Source of the DNA: Symmachiella macrocystis
Lineage (GTDB): Bacteria > Planctomycetota > Planctomycetia > Planctomycetales > Planctomycetaceae
Assembly: GCF_007860075.1 (NCBI RefSeq)
Contig: NZ_SJPP01000001.1
Location: 3,073,490-3,137,489, forward strand
Direction: 5' to 3'
Length of the DNA stretch: 64,000 bases
Of the stretch, positions 34,651 through 43,030 are shown one piece after another. Numbering within the stretch: position 1 is the stretch's first letter; each line of letters begins with the position of its first letter. The notes under the pieces are model-generated. The model did no database searches, was not told the DNA's origin, and saw only the letters and a program-made list of their open reading frames with translations. Both the position numbers and the translations under genes were made by a program.

Positions 34651-35352
34651 TTGACTGATAAAGTTGCACTGATCACAGCTGCTGGGAGCGGCATGGGCGC
34701 GGCGATTGCTCGTAAGCTGGCTGAAAGTGGTTTCAAGATCGCGATTCTCTCTTCATCCGGTCGAGGTGAAGCCTTGGCTGCTGAGCTGGGTGGAGTCGGC
34801 GTTACTGGTTCTAACCAAAGCCCCGCAGACCTGACGCGATTTGTTGAAACGGCCATGGATGCTTTTGGCCGAATTGATGCGGTTGTTAATAGTGCCGGTC
34901 ATGGGCCGAAGGGGAAAATCCTAGAAATCAGCGACGACGATTGGCATTTGGGGATGGAGGTTTATCTGTTGAATGTCATACGCATGGCGCGACTCGTGAC
35001 GCCGATCCTCAAGTCGTGTGGCGGGGGAGCCATTGTCAACATCTCAACCTACGCAGCCTTTGAACCCGAACCTGCATTTCCAACGTCCGGTGCGTTTCGC
35101 GCAAGCCTGGCCGCATTCACAAAACTGTTTGCCGATGAATTTGCGTCAGCCAACATCCGCATGAACAACATTCTGCCGGGTTTTATCGATAGCCTGCCGG
35201 AGAAAAAAGCATTTCGCAGCCGCATTCCGATGGGGCGTTATGGAACGACGAATGAGATTGCCGAGACTGCCTTGTTCCTGCTCTCAGAGGGTGCACAATA
35301 CATCACCGGTCAGAACATTCGCGTAGATGGTGGGATCACACGGTCGGTGTGA
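34651..35352 (+). CDS. divergent SDR-family protein lacking the catalytic Tyr/Lys
   Basis: 233 residues with a short-chain dehydrogenase/reductase fold: N-terminal TAAGSGMG (9-16), NSAG (80-83), NIS (130-132) and the C-terminal ITGQNIRVDGGI. By alignment with FabG-like proteins the catalytic Ser aligns with Thr133 (Ser132 is next to it), the Tyr position is Ser146 and the Lys position is Arg150, so the classical proton relay is missing. Start TTG at 34651 with AAAGG eight bases upstream. It may be a non-catalytic NAD(P)-binding protein or use another mechanism. No operon partner is clear. Confidence 0.82.
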   Translation: MTDKVALITAAGSGMGAAIARKLAESGFKIAILSSSGRGEALAAELGGVGVTGSNQSPADLTRFVETAMDAFGRIDAVVNSAGHGPKGKILEISDDDWHLGMEVYLLNVIRMARLVTPILKSCGGGAIVNISTYAAFEPEPAFPTSGAFRASLAAFTKLFADEFASANIRMNNILPGFIDSLPEKKAFRSRIPMGRYGTTNEIAETALFLLSEGAQYITGQNIRVDGGITRSV

Positions 35353-35668
35353 TCTCACGATTGATGTTCGCAGTTCGTCCAAATTTGCGATTGCCGTCAG
35401 GGCGGATACCACTCACAGGAGATGTCGCGGGTGGCCGCTGATGCATGGCAAAAGAGACGTGCCTGGCAGGGAACACCGAAACTGCGGCTTCTTGTGCCTG
35501 CGGCACAAGGATAGCGATGCAATCCGTGCCACCCATTGTTGGGCAGAAGCTGGCGGGATCGCTACGTTTCCCAATCGCATTGCCCCCGGTTGTGTTTGTG
35601 TGGAAATGCGATATCATAGGCCGACGACAGTCGTAGTTTCTAGAATACTCACCGAAAGCGAATGAATT
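35353..35668. other. intergenic region with a double-hairpin repeat
   Basis: About 315 bases. 35483-35534 is a copy of the double-hairpin repeat; the flanking text from about 35445 also matches the copy at 2594-2640. The last 60 bases should contain the promoter of the ABM gene. A short frame at 35445-35636 runs straight through the repeat and is not a gene. Confidence 0.55.
35483..35534 (+). repeat. double-hairpin dispersed repeat, copy 4
   Basis: Hairpin 1 is ttgtgcc/ggcacaa with loop TGC (35492-35508). Hairpin 2 is ggatagc/gcaatcc with loop gat (35509-35525) and one mismatch, followed by gtgccaccc. Leader gcggcttcttg as in copies 1 and 2. Confidence 0.75.
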
Positions 35669-35953
35669 ATGATTACGGTCGGCATGAATTATCACGTCAT
35701 TGAGGGGAAGCAGCAGGAGTTTGAGGACAAGTTTGCCGGCGTGATCGACGCGCTCAAGGCAGCCGAAGGGCACGACAGTTCGACGTTGTGGAAAGATGTC
35801 AGCGACGATGCGTCGTATCTGATCACCAGCGAATGGTCGGACGAGAAGGCGTTTACCGATTTCATTCAGAGCGACGCGTTCCGGGCAGTGACCAACTGGG
35901 GCAAGGAACAAATCCTCAGCGGCCGTCCGCAGCACAAGATTTACAAGCACTAG
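35669..35953 (+). CDS. antibiotic-biosynthesis-monooxygenase (ABM) domain protein
   Basis: 94-residue dimeric alpha/beta-barrel (ferredoxin-like) domain: MITVGMNYHVIEGKQQEFEDKFAGVIDAL, then LITSEWSDEKAFTDFIQSDAFRAV. Single-domain ABM proteins include cofactor-free monooxygenases, heme-degrading enzymes and many of unknown role; the residues here do not decide between them. It has its own upstream region and appears monocistronic. Confidence 0.85.
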   Translation: MITVGMNYHVIEGKQQEFEDKFAGVIDALKAAEGHDSSTLWKDVSDDASYLITSEWSDEKAFTDFIQSDAFRAVTNWGKEQILSGRPQHKIYKH

Positions 35954-36038
35954 AGGTTTGTTGTGTATTGCACGTGAATTGGTGGCATTCTTTGTGACGC
36001 CCCAGTCTCCTCCCCTGTAGAATTTAGGTTCAGCCGAT

Positions 36039-37406
36039 ATGGCACCTTGGATCGAAGCGATCGAAGCCGCTATTGAGGCACCATTACCTGCCACGCTGCG
36101 TGAATTGTACGAGCGCGGGGATGGAGAACGCTACGACTTTGAAGATCGTCCCGTTCCGACGTTTGGGGAACGCGCCCTAAGATTGATGTCGTCTGACGAG
36201 GTGATCCAAACATTTCGTGAATATAGCGAATGGCAAGACCTCAGGGGCTCGTGCCCATTTTGGCAAGGAGCGAGTGACAACAGTGAATTCGCATTCCTGT
36301 ATGTCCGTGGGCCGTTGGCCGGACGAATCTACTATTGGGATTACGACGGCCGGATAGATTCTGTGGCATTTCGCTCCGTCGAGTCCTTACTCGAATCGGT
36401 GGATGAACTCGAAAAACGCCAACCGGGCTCGAGTTGGACTCATCTAGTCACGGACTACTTCGTTGAAAACTGGTATTACAGTTGGGAGCAAGGGATTTGC
36501 AAACCGGCCACCACAGGTGATCTGGAATCTGATCGAAACGCCGTGCGTGAATTGCGCAAAGAGTTGGAAGGCGCCGCCGTTTCCAATGATTGGAGGCTGT
36601 ATCATTACACGCACAACATCATGGGAGTTACCCCTGCAGCAGATGTCGGAGATATTCTGCCGTTCCTTGATCATGAAGATGACTACGTCGTCTCTCGCGC
36701 GTGTGATGTCATCGGGACACACCGCTATGAGCCAGCCATCAAAAAACTTGGCCAAGTGGCAGATGGACCAAAAATAAACGCGAAAACTAGTGCCATCGAC
36801 GCACTAGGAAGAATAGGAGCGCCTGCCGCTATTGATGTCATTCTCAATTCCTTTCCAAATTTTCCCAAAGGGCTTGATTGGCTATTTGCCATGGCACTTC
36901 GGCGCTGCGGTTGTGTTACCCGAGACGAGGAAGACCTCGAAACGGGCGAAAGAAAACATTTGGTGCGAATTCCGGGAGAAGAATCCTGGCGGAAGCTCGG
37001 AGAGATTCGTCGTGTCGAACGTGCACCTAACAAGACGATTCCGGTGGCCACATTTGGCGACTGGTCGGATTCCCTGCCCCGACTTAGTTTTACCAAACCG
37101 GCCATAGAATATTTACAATCGCTGTTGCAGGCGCCGCCATCTAGTTTGATGCGCCCACAACTGTTCGTGCGTGTCACGTATCACATGGACTCAACTGATT
37201 CCGCCGGTGATCGCAATTGTACAATCGACGATGTTGTTCGTGATGGCGATGTCGCTGTAGACTTTCCTGTTTTCCAACTGATAATGGACGCCGAAACCTT
37301 TAGGTTCGTCAATAGAGTCAAGTTTGGGATCGAATTCGATTTTGTCACGCAAGGAGAGACCGAATCGGCGGTGATCCTCTATCATTCGATTCACGGAGGG
37401 GTCTAA
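36039..37406 (+). CDS. SUKH-like/HEAT/IscA-like three-part protein
   Basis: 455 residues with three apparent parts. Residues 1-135 resemble a SMI1/KNR4 (SUKH) domain (LPATLRELYERGDG, FWQGASDNSEFAFLY, IYYWDYDGRIDSVA). Residues about 195-290 contain HEAT-like helices (DVGDILPFLDHEDDYVVSRACDVIG, AIDALGRIGAPAAIDVIL). Residues 348-437 follow the order of an A-type iron-sulfur carrier (IscA/HesB): LSFTKPAIEYLQSLL, LFVRVTY, then VFQLIMDAETFRFVNRVKFGIEFDF. The three cluster cysteines of IscA are absent from this domain. The combination suggests a binding or immunity-type role rather than cluster delivery. No toxin gene is seen next to it. Confidence 0.6.
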   Translation: MAPWIEAIEAAIEAPLPATLRELYERGDGERYDFEDRPVPTFGERALRLMSSDEVIQTFREYSEWQDLRGSCPFWQGASDNSEFAFLYVRGPLAGRIYYWDYDGRIDSVAFRSVESLLESVDELEKRQPGSSWTHLVTDYFVENWYYSWEQGICKPATTGDLESDRNAVRELRKELEGAAVSNDWRLYHYTHNIMGVTPAADVGDILPFLDHEDDYVVSRACDVIGTHRYEPAIKKLGQVADGPKINAKTSAIDALGRIGAPAAIDVILNSFPNFPKGLDWLFAMALRRCGCVTRDEEDLETGERKHLVRIPGEESWRKLGEIRRVERAPNKTIPVATFGDWSDSLPRLSFTKPAIEYLQSLLQAPPSSLMRPQLFVRVTYHMDSTDSAGDRNCTIDDVVRDGDVAVDFPVFQLIMDAETFRFVNRVKFGIEFDFVTQGETESAVILYHSIHGGV

Positions 37407-37935
37407 GCGACCTTATCAGGCAGCGATTGACCCATTGCTATGTCATCTGGCGGCAAAACTACAGATTGCGGTGCCACCCGTGACCCTATCTCCAAACCGC
37501 CAGCGCAGAAAAAACCGCCCGGGGGAAAACAAGCCTCCCGGGCGGTTGACCACACCAAACACTCTGCGTCCGTATCTCCAAATCGCACCACAGTGTTGAG
37601 AGGAGTATTGAGAGATTTTTTTTGGATTTCTCTCTGCTTTGCAGCGCGGTGAGACCTATCTGATTAGCTCGCCGTTAGTTGCCGTCGGTCGTTCGGATTG
37701 AGATGGGGGTGAATGTCTATCTTTTAATCCGTTGCTACCTCGACATCGGGGCAGGCGGACTTGACCGAAAAATTGCATTGCGATAATTTTCCGCCCCCCG
37801 AGCCAAAACTCAGGCGAATTCAGCGCTGGTGCAGAGTTTCCCCGTCGCGAATTCCTACAAAAAACCATAGTTGGCTCGTCCTCTCACGCTACCTCTCTCA
37901 ACACACTTAGTTTTTGGTCTCTCAGGAAGGAACCT
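37407..37935. other. intergenic region with minus-strand terminator
   Basis: About 530 bases upstream of the YTV gene. The strong hairpin 37513-37547 has its T-run on the minus strand, so transcription from the right may end here, yet no minus-strand gene is recognisable between 37550 and 37900. The remainder shows no repeat shared with the window. The end carries the AAGGAA ribosome site of the next gene. Confidence 0.5.
37509..37547 (-). terminator. minus-strand intrinsic terminator
   Basis: Perfect 11-base stem aaccgcccggg/cccgggcggtt (37513-37523 with 37537-37547). On the plus strand it is preceded by a run of A (37509-37514), so on the minus strand the stem is followed by TTTTTT. There is no T-run on the plus-strand side. 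Confidence 0.75.
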
Positions 37936-39036
37936 ATGACCCGCATGTTCCCCCGCATACTGCTCGTTGGTGCAGCGGCGGTCGCATCCGTCGGGAATTC
38001 GGCCTCTGCCCAATGGCAGCCGTCTTGTGCGTCGTGCGCGCCGCCCCCCGTCGTTCAATGCGTTCAACCGCAGCCTTGTTATACAACGGTCCCAGTCACC
38101 GAAATGCGCGAGTATCGCCAAATCGTGCAGAAACCCGTTGTCGAAACCAGTTACGTGGATCAACAAGTCACCACCTATGAACCGGTAGTGGAAGATCGCG
38201 AAACCGAAGTTCCCACCGTGGCGTATCAGGACGTCACCGAATGCCGTCAAGTGACACGGGATTGCGGATATTGGACGGCCCAATATCAACCGCGCCCCAA
38301 AATGACTCCTTGCCAGTATGACAGTCGGCCGGATCTGTTCGGATTTCTGAATCGCGTTGGCTACGGCGTCCGTTCGGCCTTTACACCGAATTACTCCGTG
38401 CAACACGCCTATGTGCCGAACGTGCAGACCGTCAACGTCCCCGTGACGCGCCGCGTCGCTGTGCACGGTACGCGTAAGGTGAACTACCGCGTGACGCGGA
38501 TGGTTCCCCGAACAACCACTCAAAAAGTGGCCGTCAACACCGTGCGGATGACCAGCCAAGAGGTTGTCACCCGACGGCCTGTCACCGTCTATCGTTCGGT
38601 TCCGATGGGATCATCGGTTGCGACGTATGCAGCCCCGTACAGCCCGACAACCGCGCGTGCCCCGGCACCGCAACCGGGCAGACGTGAAGCTCAACGCCGC
38701 GATCCGAGCACCCGTTCGGATTTGAAATCGGAACCGATTCCTAAACGGGAAACTGACGACAGCCACGGCGACCACAATGACGATTTCAGCGAATATGACG
38801 AGCCGAAAACGACAGTGATTCCAAAGCGACGGTCGGAATTGGCCAGAAAGGTTCCGGCACCGGCCCCGAAAAAGGCGGACTTCCGCATGGCTGGATTTCG
38901 TCCGGCCAACGGAGCACGTTCGACGGCCACACGTGTGGGGCAATGGATTGCTCATCGCACACCCTCGGCCCCGGCGATTGCTGCACCGCAAGGTCCGGCC
39001 TTCCCGGAACGGGCTGTGGCTCTGAGCGGCAATTAG
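37936..39036 (+). CDS. YTV-repeat-like secreted surface protein
   Basis: 366 residues with a signal peptide (about 1-25, ending NSASA). A Cys-rich segment (SCASCAPPPVVQCVQPQPCYTTVPV) is followed by degenerate repeats such as YRQIVQKPVVETSYVDQQV and VTRRVAVHGTRKVNYRVTRMVP, the alternating Val/Thr/Tyr/Arg pattern of YTV proteins known from planctomycete cell surfaces. The C-terminal third is Pro/Ala-rich, charged and probably disordered. Likely a cell-wall or outer-layer component, cross-linked by cysteines (inference). A terminator follows the stop at 39064. Confidence 0.8.
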   Translation: MTRMFPRILLVGAAAVASVGNSASAQWQPSCASCAPPPVVQCVQPQPCYTTVPVTEMREYRQIVQKPVVETSYVDQQVTTYEPVVEDRETEVPTVAYQDVTECRQVTRDCGYWTAQYQPRPKMTPCQYDSRPDLFGFLNRVGYGVRSAFTPNYSVQHAYVPNVQTVNVPVTRRVAVHGTRKVNYRVTRMVPRTTTQKVAVNTVRMTSQEVVTRRPVTVYRSVPMGSSVATYAAPYSPTTARAPAPQPGRREAQRRDPSTRSDLKSEPIPKRETDDSHGDHNDDFSEYDEPKTTVIPKRRSELARKVPAPAPKKADFRMAGFRPANGARSTATRVGQWIAHRTPSAPAIAAPQGPAFPERAVALSGN

Positions 39037-39063
39037 CATTTGCCGCGGACATTCGTAATAATC

Positions 39064-39098
39064 AACAGGCACCGGTCGACTGGCCGGTGCCTGTTTTC
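39064..39098 (+). terminator. intrinsic terminator after the YTV gene
   Basis: Perfect 12-base stem aacaggcaccgg/ccggtgcctgtt (39064-39075 with 39084-39095), followed by TT. It lies between the YTV stop and the enoyl-CoA hydratase start. Confidence 0.85.
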
Positions 39099-39127
39099 GT
39101 TCTTTGGTAGAAGGAAATTGCGTCAAG

Positions 39128-39895
39128 ATGGCGACCGAAATCATTTTGCAATTCGACGGACCAATCGCCCGTGTGCGGATGTCGACCGAGAACGGCGTGC
39201 ACGTCTTCAGTCAGGAAACGCGGCGACAATTTGCGGCCACGTTGGATCAACTCGAAGCGGACGACAACAGCCAGGTGGTGATTTTTAGTTCCGCCGGACG
39301 CACATTTTGCGCCGGGGCGGATATATACGAACTGCGGAGCCTCAACGAGCAAACGGCGTACACGATTGCCCGTGAGGGACAGGAGTTGATGTCGCGAATC
39401 GAGCGGTTGCGACCGGTGACGATCGCCGCCATTCATGCGGCGTGCGCGGGAGGCGGGTGCGAATTATCCCTAGCTTGCGATCTGCGTTTTGGCGCCGCGG
39501 GTTGTCGCATGGGGTTGCCTGAAACATCAATCGGTGTAATCCCCGGCTGGGGGGGCACGGTGCGAACCGCGCGACTGTTTGGACCGTCAGTCGCCAAACG
39601 GATTGTGTTGGCCGCTGAATTGTGGCCGGCTGATGCAGCCCTCGGCCTGGGCTTGCTGCATGAGGTGTTTCCCGACGAGGAATTCCAGGCAGCTGTGGAA
39701 CAGGAAGCTGCGCGGCTGTTGGCGCGGGGGCCGATTGGGTTGGAAACGTCCAAGCGGTTGCTCAATTCGTTCGTGCCGGGTGATATTGACGAGCAACTAG
39801 AACAAGAAGCGGTCGCCTTTGCCGCTTGTTACGCGACCGGCCAGCCGCAGGAGGGGGTCAACGCGTTTTTGGAGAAACGTGCGGCGAAATGGTAA
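39128..39895 (+). CDS. enoyl-CoA hydratase/isomerase family protein
   Basis: 255-residue crotonase-fold protein. Oxyanion-hole segments FCAGADIYEL (about 60-69) and AACAGGGCELSLACD (about 101-115) are present, followed by LPETSIGVIPGWGGTVR. The Glu in CEL and the Glu in PETSIG occupy catalytic positions, so it should be an active hydratase or isomerase, for example in fatty-acid or branched-chain degradation. Start: the ATG at 39128, with GAAGGA about 12 bases upstream; an earlier in-frame GTG at 39104 overlaps this ribosome site. A lipoprotein gene follows. Confidence 0.9.
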   Translation: MATEIILQFDGPIARVRMSTENGVHVFSQETRRQFAATLDQLEADDNSQVVIFSSAGRTFCAGADIYELRSLNEQTAYTIAREGQELMSRIERLRPVTIAAIHAACAGGGCELSLACDLRFGAAGCRMGLPETSIGVIPGWGGTVRTARLFGPSVAKRIVLAAELWPADAALGLGLLHEVFPDEEFQAAVEQEAARLLARGPIGLETSKRLLNSFVPGDIDEQLEQEAVAFAACYATGQPQEGVNAFLEKRAAKW

Positions 39896-40001
39896 GTCGC
39901 GGGCGAATCGAGTACAAAAGCGATCGTTGGAGTGTTTAGAATCTTCTCGCGAGCACTGTCTCGCGCCGCAAAAAACGACTCATTGCCAAGGAGAAACCGA
40001 G

Positions 40002-40673
40002 ATGTTACTGCGTTCACGATTCCTGCCTGTTGCGACTTTGTGTGTCGCTGCGTTGATTTGTGTCGGCTGCGGAGAACCCGCCTCGACCGGATCCGCAACG
40101 GAAAAACTCAACACCGCCCCACCGCTCGAACCAGAAACTCCCCAAGCTGCCGCGGATGAAACCGCTGAACTGGCCAAGGAGGAAGCTGCCGCCCCGAAAA
40201 CGGACGCCGCAGACAACAACGAGACGACCGCGACCGCCAATGTCGATTTGCGAGGCATGACCTTTGCCGCTCCGGCCGATTGGGAGCGCAATGAAAGCCC
40301 GAGTTTCGTCGAAGCGGAGTTTTTTCTGCCCGGCGACGACGGCAACGCGCGCATGACAATCATGCCGGCCGGTGGTGACAAGCAGGCCAATATCAATCGT
40401 TGGATTGGTCAATTCAAAATGGCTGATGGTGACGAACCGGCGGTGACCGAAATCGACGTCGACGGCAAGACGGCAACGATGGTCGATATTCGCGGCACCT
40501 TCAATAGTCAACGTCCCGGCCAAGGCCCGGCGGAAAACCAACGCATGCTCGGCTTCATTATTCCCTTTTCCCCCATGGACAACTATTTCGTCAAAGCCAC
40601 CGGCCCTCAAGGGACATTGGCTACGCACAAAGATGCCATCGTGGAGTTCGTCAAAACGGGAAAACTTAAGTAA
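40002..40673 (+). CDS. lipoprotein with Ala/Glu-rich linker and C-terminal domain
   Basis: 223 residues. The lipobox ICVGC (Cys23) follows a basic N-region and hydrophobic core, so it should be lipid-anchored outside the cytoplasm. An Ala/Glu/Pro-rich disordered linker (about 40-80) precedes a compact C-terminal domain (about 80-223: MTFAAPADWERNESPSFVEAEFFL..., FVKATGPQGTLATHKDAIVEFVKT), a fold seen in planctomycete lipoproteins of unknown role. AAGGAG lies eight bases before the ATG at 40002. Upstream in-frame ATGs are inside non-coding sequence. Confidence 0.82.
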   Translation: MLLRSRFLPVATLCVAALICVGCGEPASTGSATEKLNTAPPLEPETPQAAADETAELAKEEAAAPKTDAADNNETTATANVDLRGMTFAAPADWERNESPSFVEAEFFLPGDDGNARMTIMPAGGDKQANINRWIGQFKMADGDEPAVTEIDVDGKTATMVDIRGTFNSQRPGQGPAENQRMLGFIIPFSPMDNYFVKATGPQGTLATHKDAIVEFVKTGKLK

Positions 40674-40755
40674 TTGAGTACCGTCCTGTCTGCGTGGTGA
40701 CTCATTCGGAGTCGCCCCGAGGCCTCCAGCCTGTCACTTCAAGCCGCATTCCGCC

Positions 40756-41232
40756 ATGCCCAAAAAATCCGCCGATGAATGGTTCACTGAATACGCAGTC
40801 TGCCATCAAAACGCGACCAATAAAACGTTGCACTGGATCTGCATTCCGCTGATTGTGCTGAGCTTGATCGGTTTGTTGTGGGGCGTGGCGCTGCCCGGGA
40901 CGGCAAGCATGAATTCCCCCTATTGGAATTGGGGAATGCTGCTGATTGTTATCAGCCTGTTGTTCTATTTGCGGTTGTCGCTGATGCTGGCCGCCGGCAT
41001 GTTGCTGGTCTCCGCAGCGGCGGTCGGCGTGCTGGTTGCTTATCAGCGCACGGGCTTGGGCCCGGTGTGGGTGGCGTCATTGGTGGTATTTGTGGTGGCT
41101 TGGATCGGCCAATTCATCGGACACAAAATCGAGGGGAAAAAGCCCGCCTTCTTCGAAGATATTCAATATCTATTGATCGGCCCAATCTGGCTGTTGGCCT
41201 TCATCTATCGCCGCTTAGGGATTCGGTATTAG
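40756..41232 (+). CDS. Mpo1-like (DUF962) membrane protein
   Basis: 158 residues with four or so membrane helices. Conserved histidine blocks are present: EYAVCHQNATNKTLHW (His17, Asn22, His26) and QFIGHKIEGKKPA near residue 120-135, the signature of the Mpo1/YGL010w family, in which yeast members are iron-dependent dioxygenases of 2-hydroxy fatty acids. A lipid-modifying or peroxide-linked role here is inferred from family. Its stop codon overlaps the stop of the convergent WbqC-like gene by four bases. Confidence 0.88.
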   Translation: MPKKSADEWFTEYAVCHQNATNKTLHWICIPLIVLSLIGLLWGVALPGTASMNSPYWNWGMLLIVISLLFYLRLSLMLAAGMLLVSAAAVGVLVAYQRTGLGPVWVASLVVFVVAWIGQFIGHKIEGKKPAFFEDIQYLLIGPIWLLAFIYRRLGIRY

Positions 41233-41942
41233 GGTTGCGGCGATTTCAAATCGAATTCGTTCAACAGCGCGGCAATTCGGTCGCGGTCGTTGAACATCAT
41301 GACGTCGATGATAGACAAATTGGGTCGAAACGTGTTCTGGAATTGCTGATAGGCGATGTCGCGCGTGTGCAGAAAACTGAGTTGCTGGCCGTGTTGTGCA
41401 AACACGTCGCCTTCGTACAAGTCGGTTCCCCCGATGGCGTTCACGTAATGCGACGCGTGCAGGGCTCGGCAGATGTCGAGCACACGGTCTTGGCCGCGCA
41501 TGGCGGGGGAATATTCAAGTTCGGAGGAACGCCGCAACAGCGTCTCGATTCCTAAAGCGTCGCAAAACTTCGACAACGTGTGGGACACAAACGCGGCCAC
41601 GTTGTTGTCCCGGCAGGTAAAGCAGTCCTGCACCAACGTGAGCGTGTCCCGGAAATGCGGCGCAGCGGCGTAGGCCATTTCGAGGCTCTTGAGTGCACGC
41701 CGTTTGTCACGCTCAAACGACGGTGCGAATCGCCGCGCGCAGATCGGCAGCGCGTGGGATGCCTTGAGCACCGGCAATGTGAAATAGCGCGGCTGGCCAT
41801 TGATCAAGATGCGATTGCGGTTGATCCACCCGTTTTTGATGTACTGCACATCGTCGTAGATGACCAATTCATCGACGTGGTTTACCAACTGGAAATAGCC
41901 GATCCACGGAAAGAGATAGGGCTGCATGATTCCGAGTTTCAT
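41229..41942 (-). CDS. WbqC-family protein
   Basis: 237-residue WbqC-like protein, a family found in polysaccharide and lipopolysaccharide gene clusters. The N-terminal MKLGIMQPYLFPWIGYFQLVNHVDELVIYDDVQYIKNGWINRNRI is characteristic and complete. The enzymatic role of WbqC proteins is not settled. It is the last gene of the minus-strand half of the glycan locus, 15 bases after the GT2 gene, and is likely transcribed with it and the aminotransferase. Confidence 0.88.
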   Translation of the reverse strand: MKLGIMQPYLFPWIGYFQLVNHVDELVIYDDVQYIKNGWINRNRILINGQPRYFTLPVLKASHALPICARRFAPSFERDKRRALKSLEMAYAAAPHFRDTLTLVQDCFTCRDNNVAAFVSHTLSKFCDALGIETLLRRSSELEYSPAMRGQDRVLDICRALHASHYVNAIGGTDLYEGDVFAQHGQQLSFLHTRDIAYQQFQNTFRPNLSIIDVMMFNDRDRIAALLNEFDLKSPQP

Positions 41943-41956
41943 GCGCGGCTCCTGCC

Positions 41957-43030
41957 TTATTGAACTTGTGCCGGCATGTGAGTGCGAAATAAATTTCGCA
42001 GCATCCGCAACGGCAAGAGCAACTTACGTCCCAACCGGTAGCTTGAGGAGCGTTCATGCTGCGCGTTCAGTTTGACGATGTGCTCTTCCAAGGTTCCGAT
42101 GGCTTGGTCATATTTTTTGCAGGCATCGTGCAAGGCGACGATTTGAACTCTGAACTCTTTCAACAGACGTTTCCCAGCGAGATCGGATAAAGGGCGTGGC
42201 AGATTTCGATGGAGGAGCAGATAAAGTTGCGAAATGATCGCTTCACAATCTTGTTGTGATTTTGATGTCCAAACCCCCCCAGGATGGACCCGATAGGCGG
42301 ACATGCTTTTCGGCAGATATCCAATGTCACCGTGTTGGGCATTAAGAATGTGCAGCGGCCAATCCCCCAATCCAGCTTCAAGAAACCAATCCGGAAACTT
42401 GCCGAATAGACCATTGCGATACACGACCGAGCATGTTTGCATGAAATTCCCTTCGATCAAATCTTCAATCGTGGAAATGTCTCGGTCAAATTCCAATGGA
42501 AAGTCAAACCCAGGATTGCTGGCATCATCCCAGAAACAATGGGTGGAATGAAAACAGATGGCCCAGTCGGTATGCGCCTCCAGCGCATCGACCTGCTGTT
42601 GCAGTTTCTGTGGCGACGTCCAGTAGTCGTCCCCTTCGAGCAGCGCCACATATTTCCCGCGACTCGCGCGCAATGTGCGGATCATGTTCAGCCGACCGTT
42701 TCCGGTATATTGGCCGAGGTTTTCCGTCGCTGTTAAGACACGGATTTTATCCGGATGCGACTGTTGCAGTTCCTGAACGATCTCGGTGGTGCCGTCGTTG
42801 CTCTGATCGTCGCCGATGATGATTTCGTAGGGAAAATCGGTCTCTTGCGCTAAGACGCTTTCCACAGCTTGGCGAATGAAGCGGCTTTGATTGTAGGTGA
42901 TGATGCACACGCTAAGCAGCGGCTCGGTTTCGATTTGGCCAGCAGCATGTTCGCGTGTGGCGGCGGCAATGATTTCGTCGGCCTCAGTCATTGATGTCGG
43001 TCGTGTTGTGCAGTCCTCCCGCAGTTTCAT
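41957..43030 (-). CDS. family 2 glycosyltransferase
   Basis: 357 residues. GT-A fold of family 2: LLSVCIITYNQSRFIRQAVESVLAQ (38-62), IIGDDQSNDGT, and the DxD-like block EGDDYW (132-137), followed by the acceptor-side motifs PLHILNAQHGDIGYLPKSMSAYRVHPGG. The helical C-terminus (about 275-355) may be a membrane-association or interaction segment. It starts directly after the stop of the aminotransferase gene (TAG ATG), which indicates tight coupling. Donor and acceptor sugars are unknown. Confidence 0.9.
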   Translation of the reverse strand: MKLREDCTTRPTSMTEADEIIAAATREHAAGQIETEPLLSVCIITYNQSRFIRQAVESVLAQETDFPYEIIIGDDQSNDGTTEIVQELQQSHPDKIRVLTATENLGQYTGNGRLNMIRTLRASRGKYVALLEGDDYWTSPQKLQQQVDALEAHTDWAICFHSTHCFWDDASNPGFDFPLEFDRDISTIEDLIEGNFMQTCSVVYRNGLFGKFPDWFLEAGLGDWPLHILNAQHGDIGYLPKSMSAYRVHPGGVWTSKSQQDCEAIISQLYLLLHRNLPRPLSDLAGKRLLKEFRVQIVALHDACKKYDQAIGTLEEHIVKLNAQHERSSSYRLGRKLLLPLRMLRNLFRTHMPAQVQ

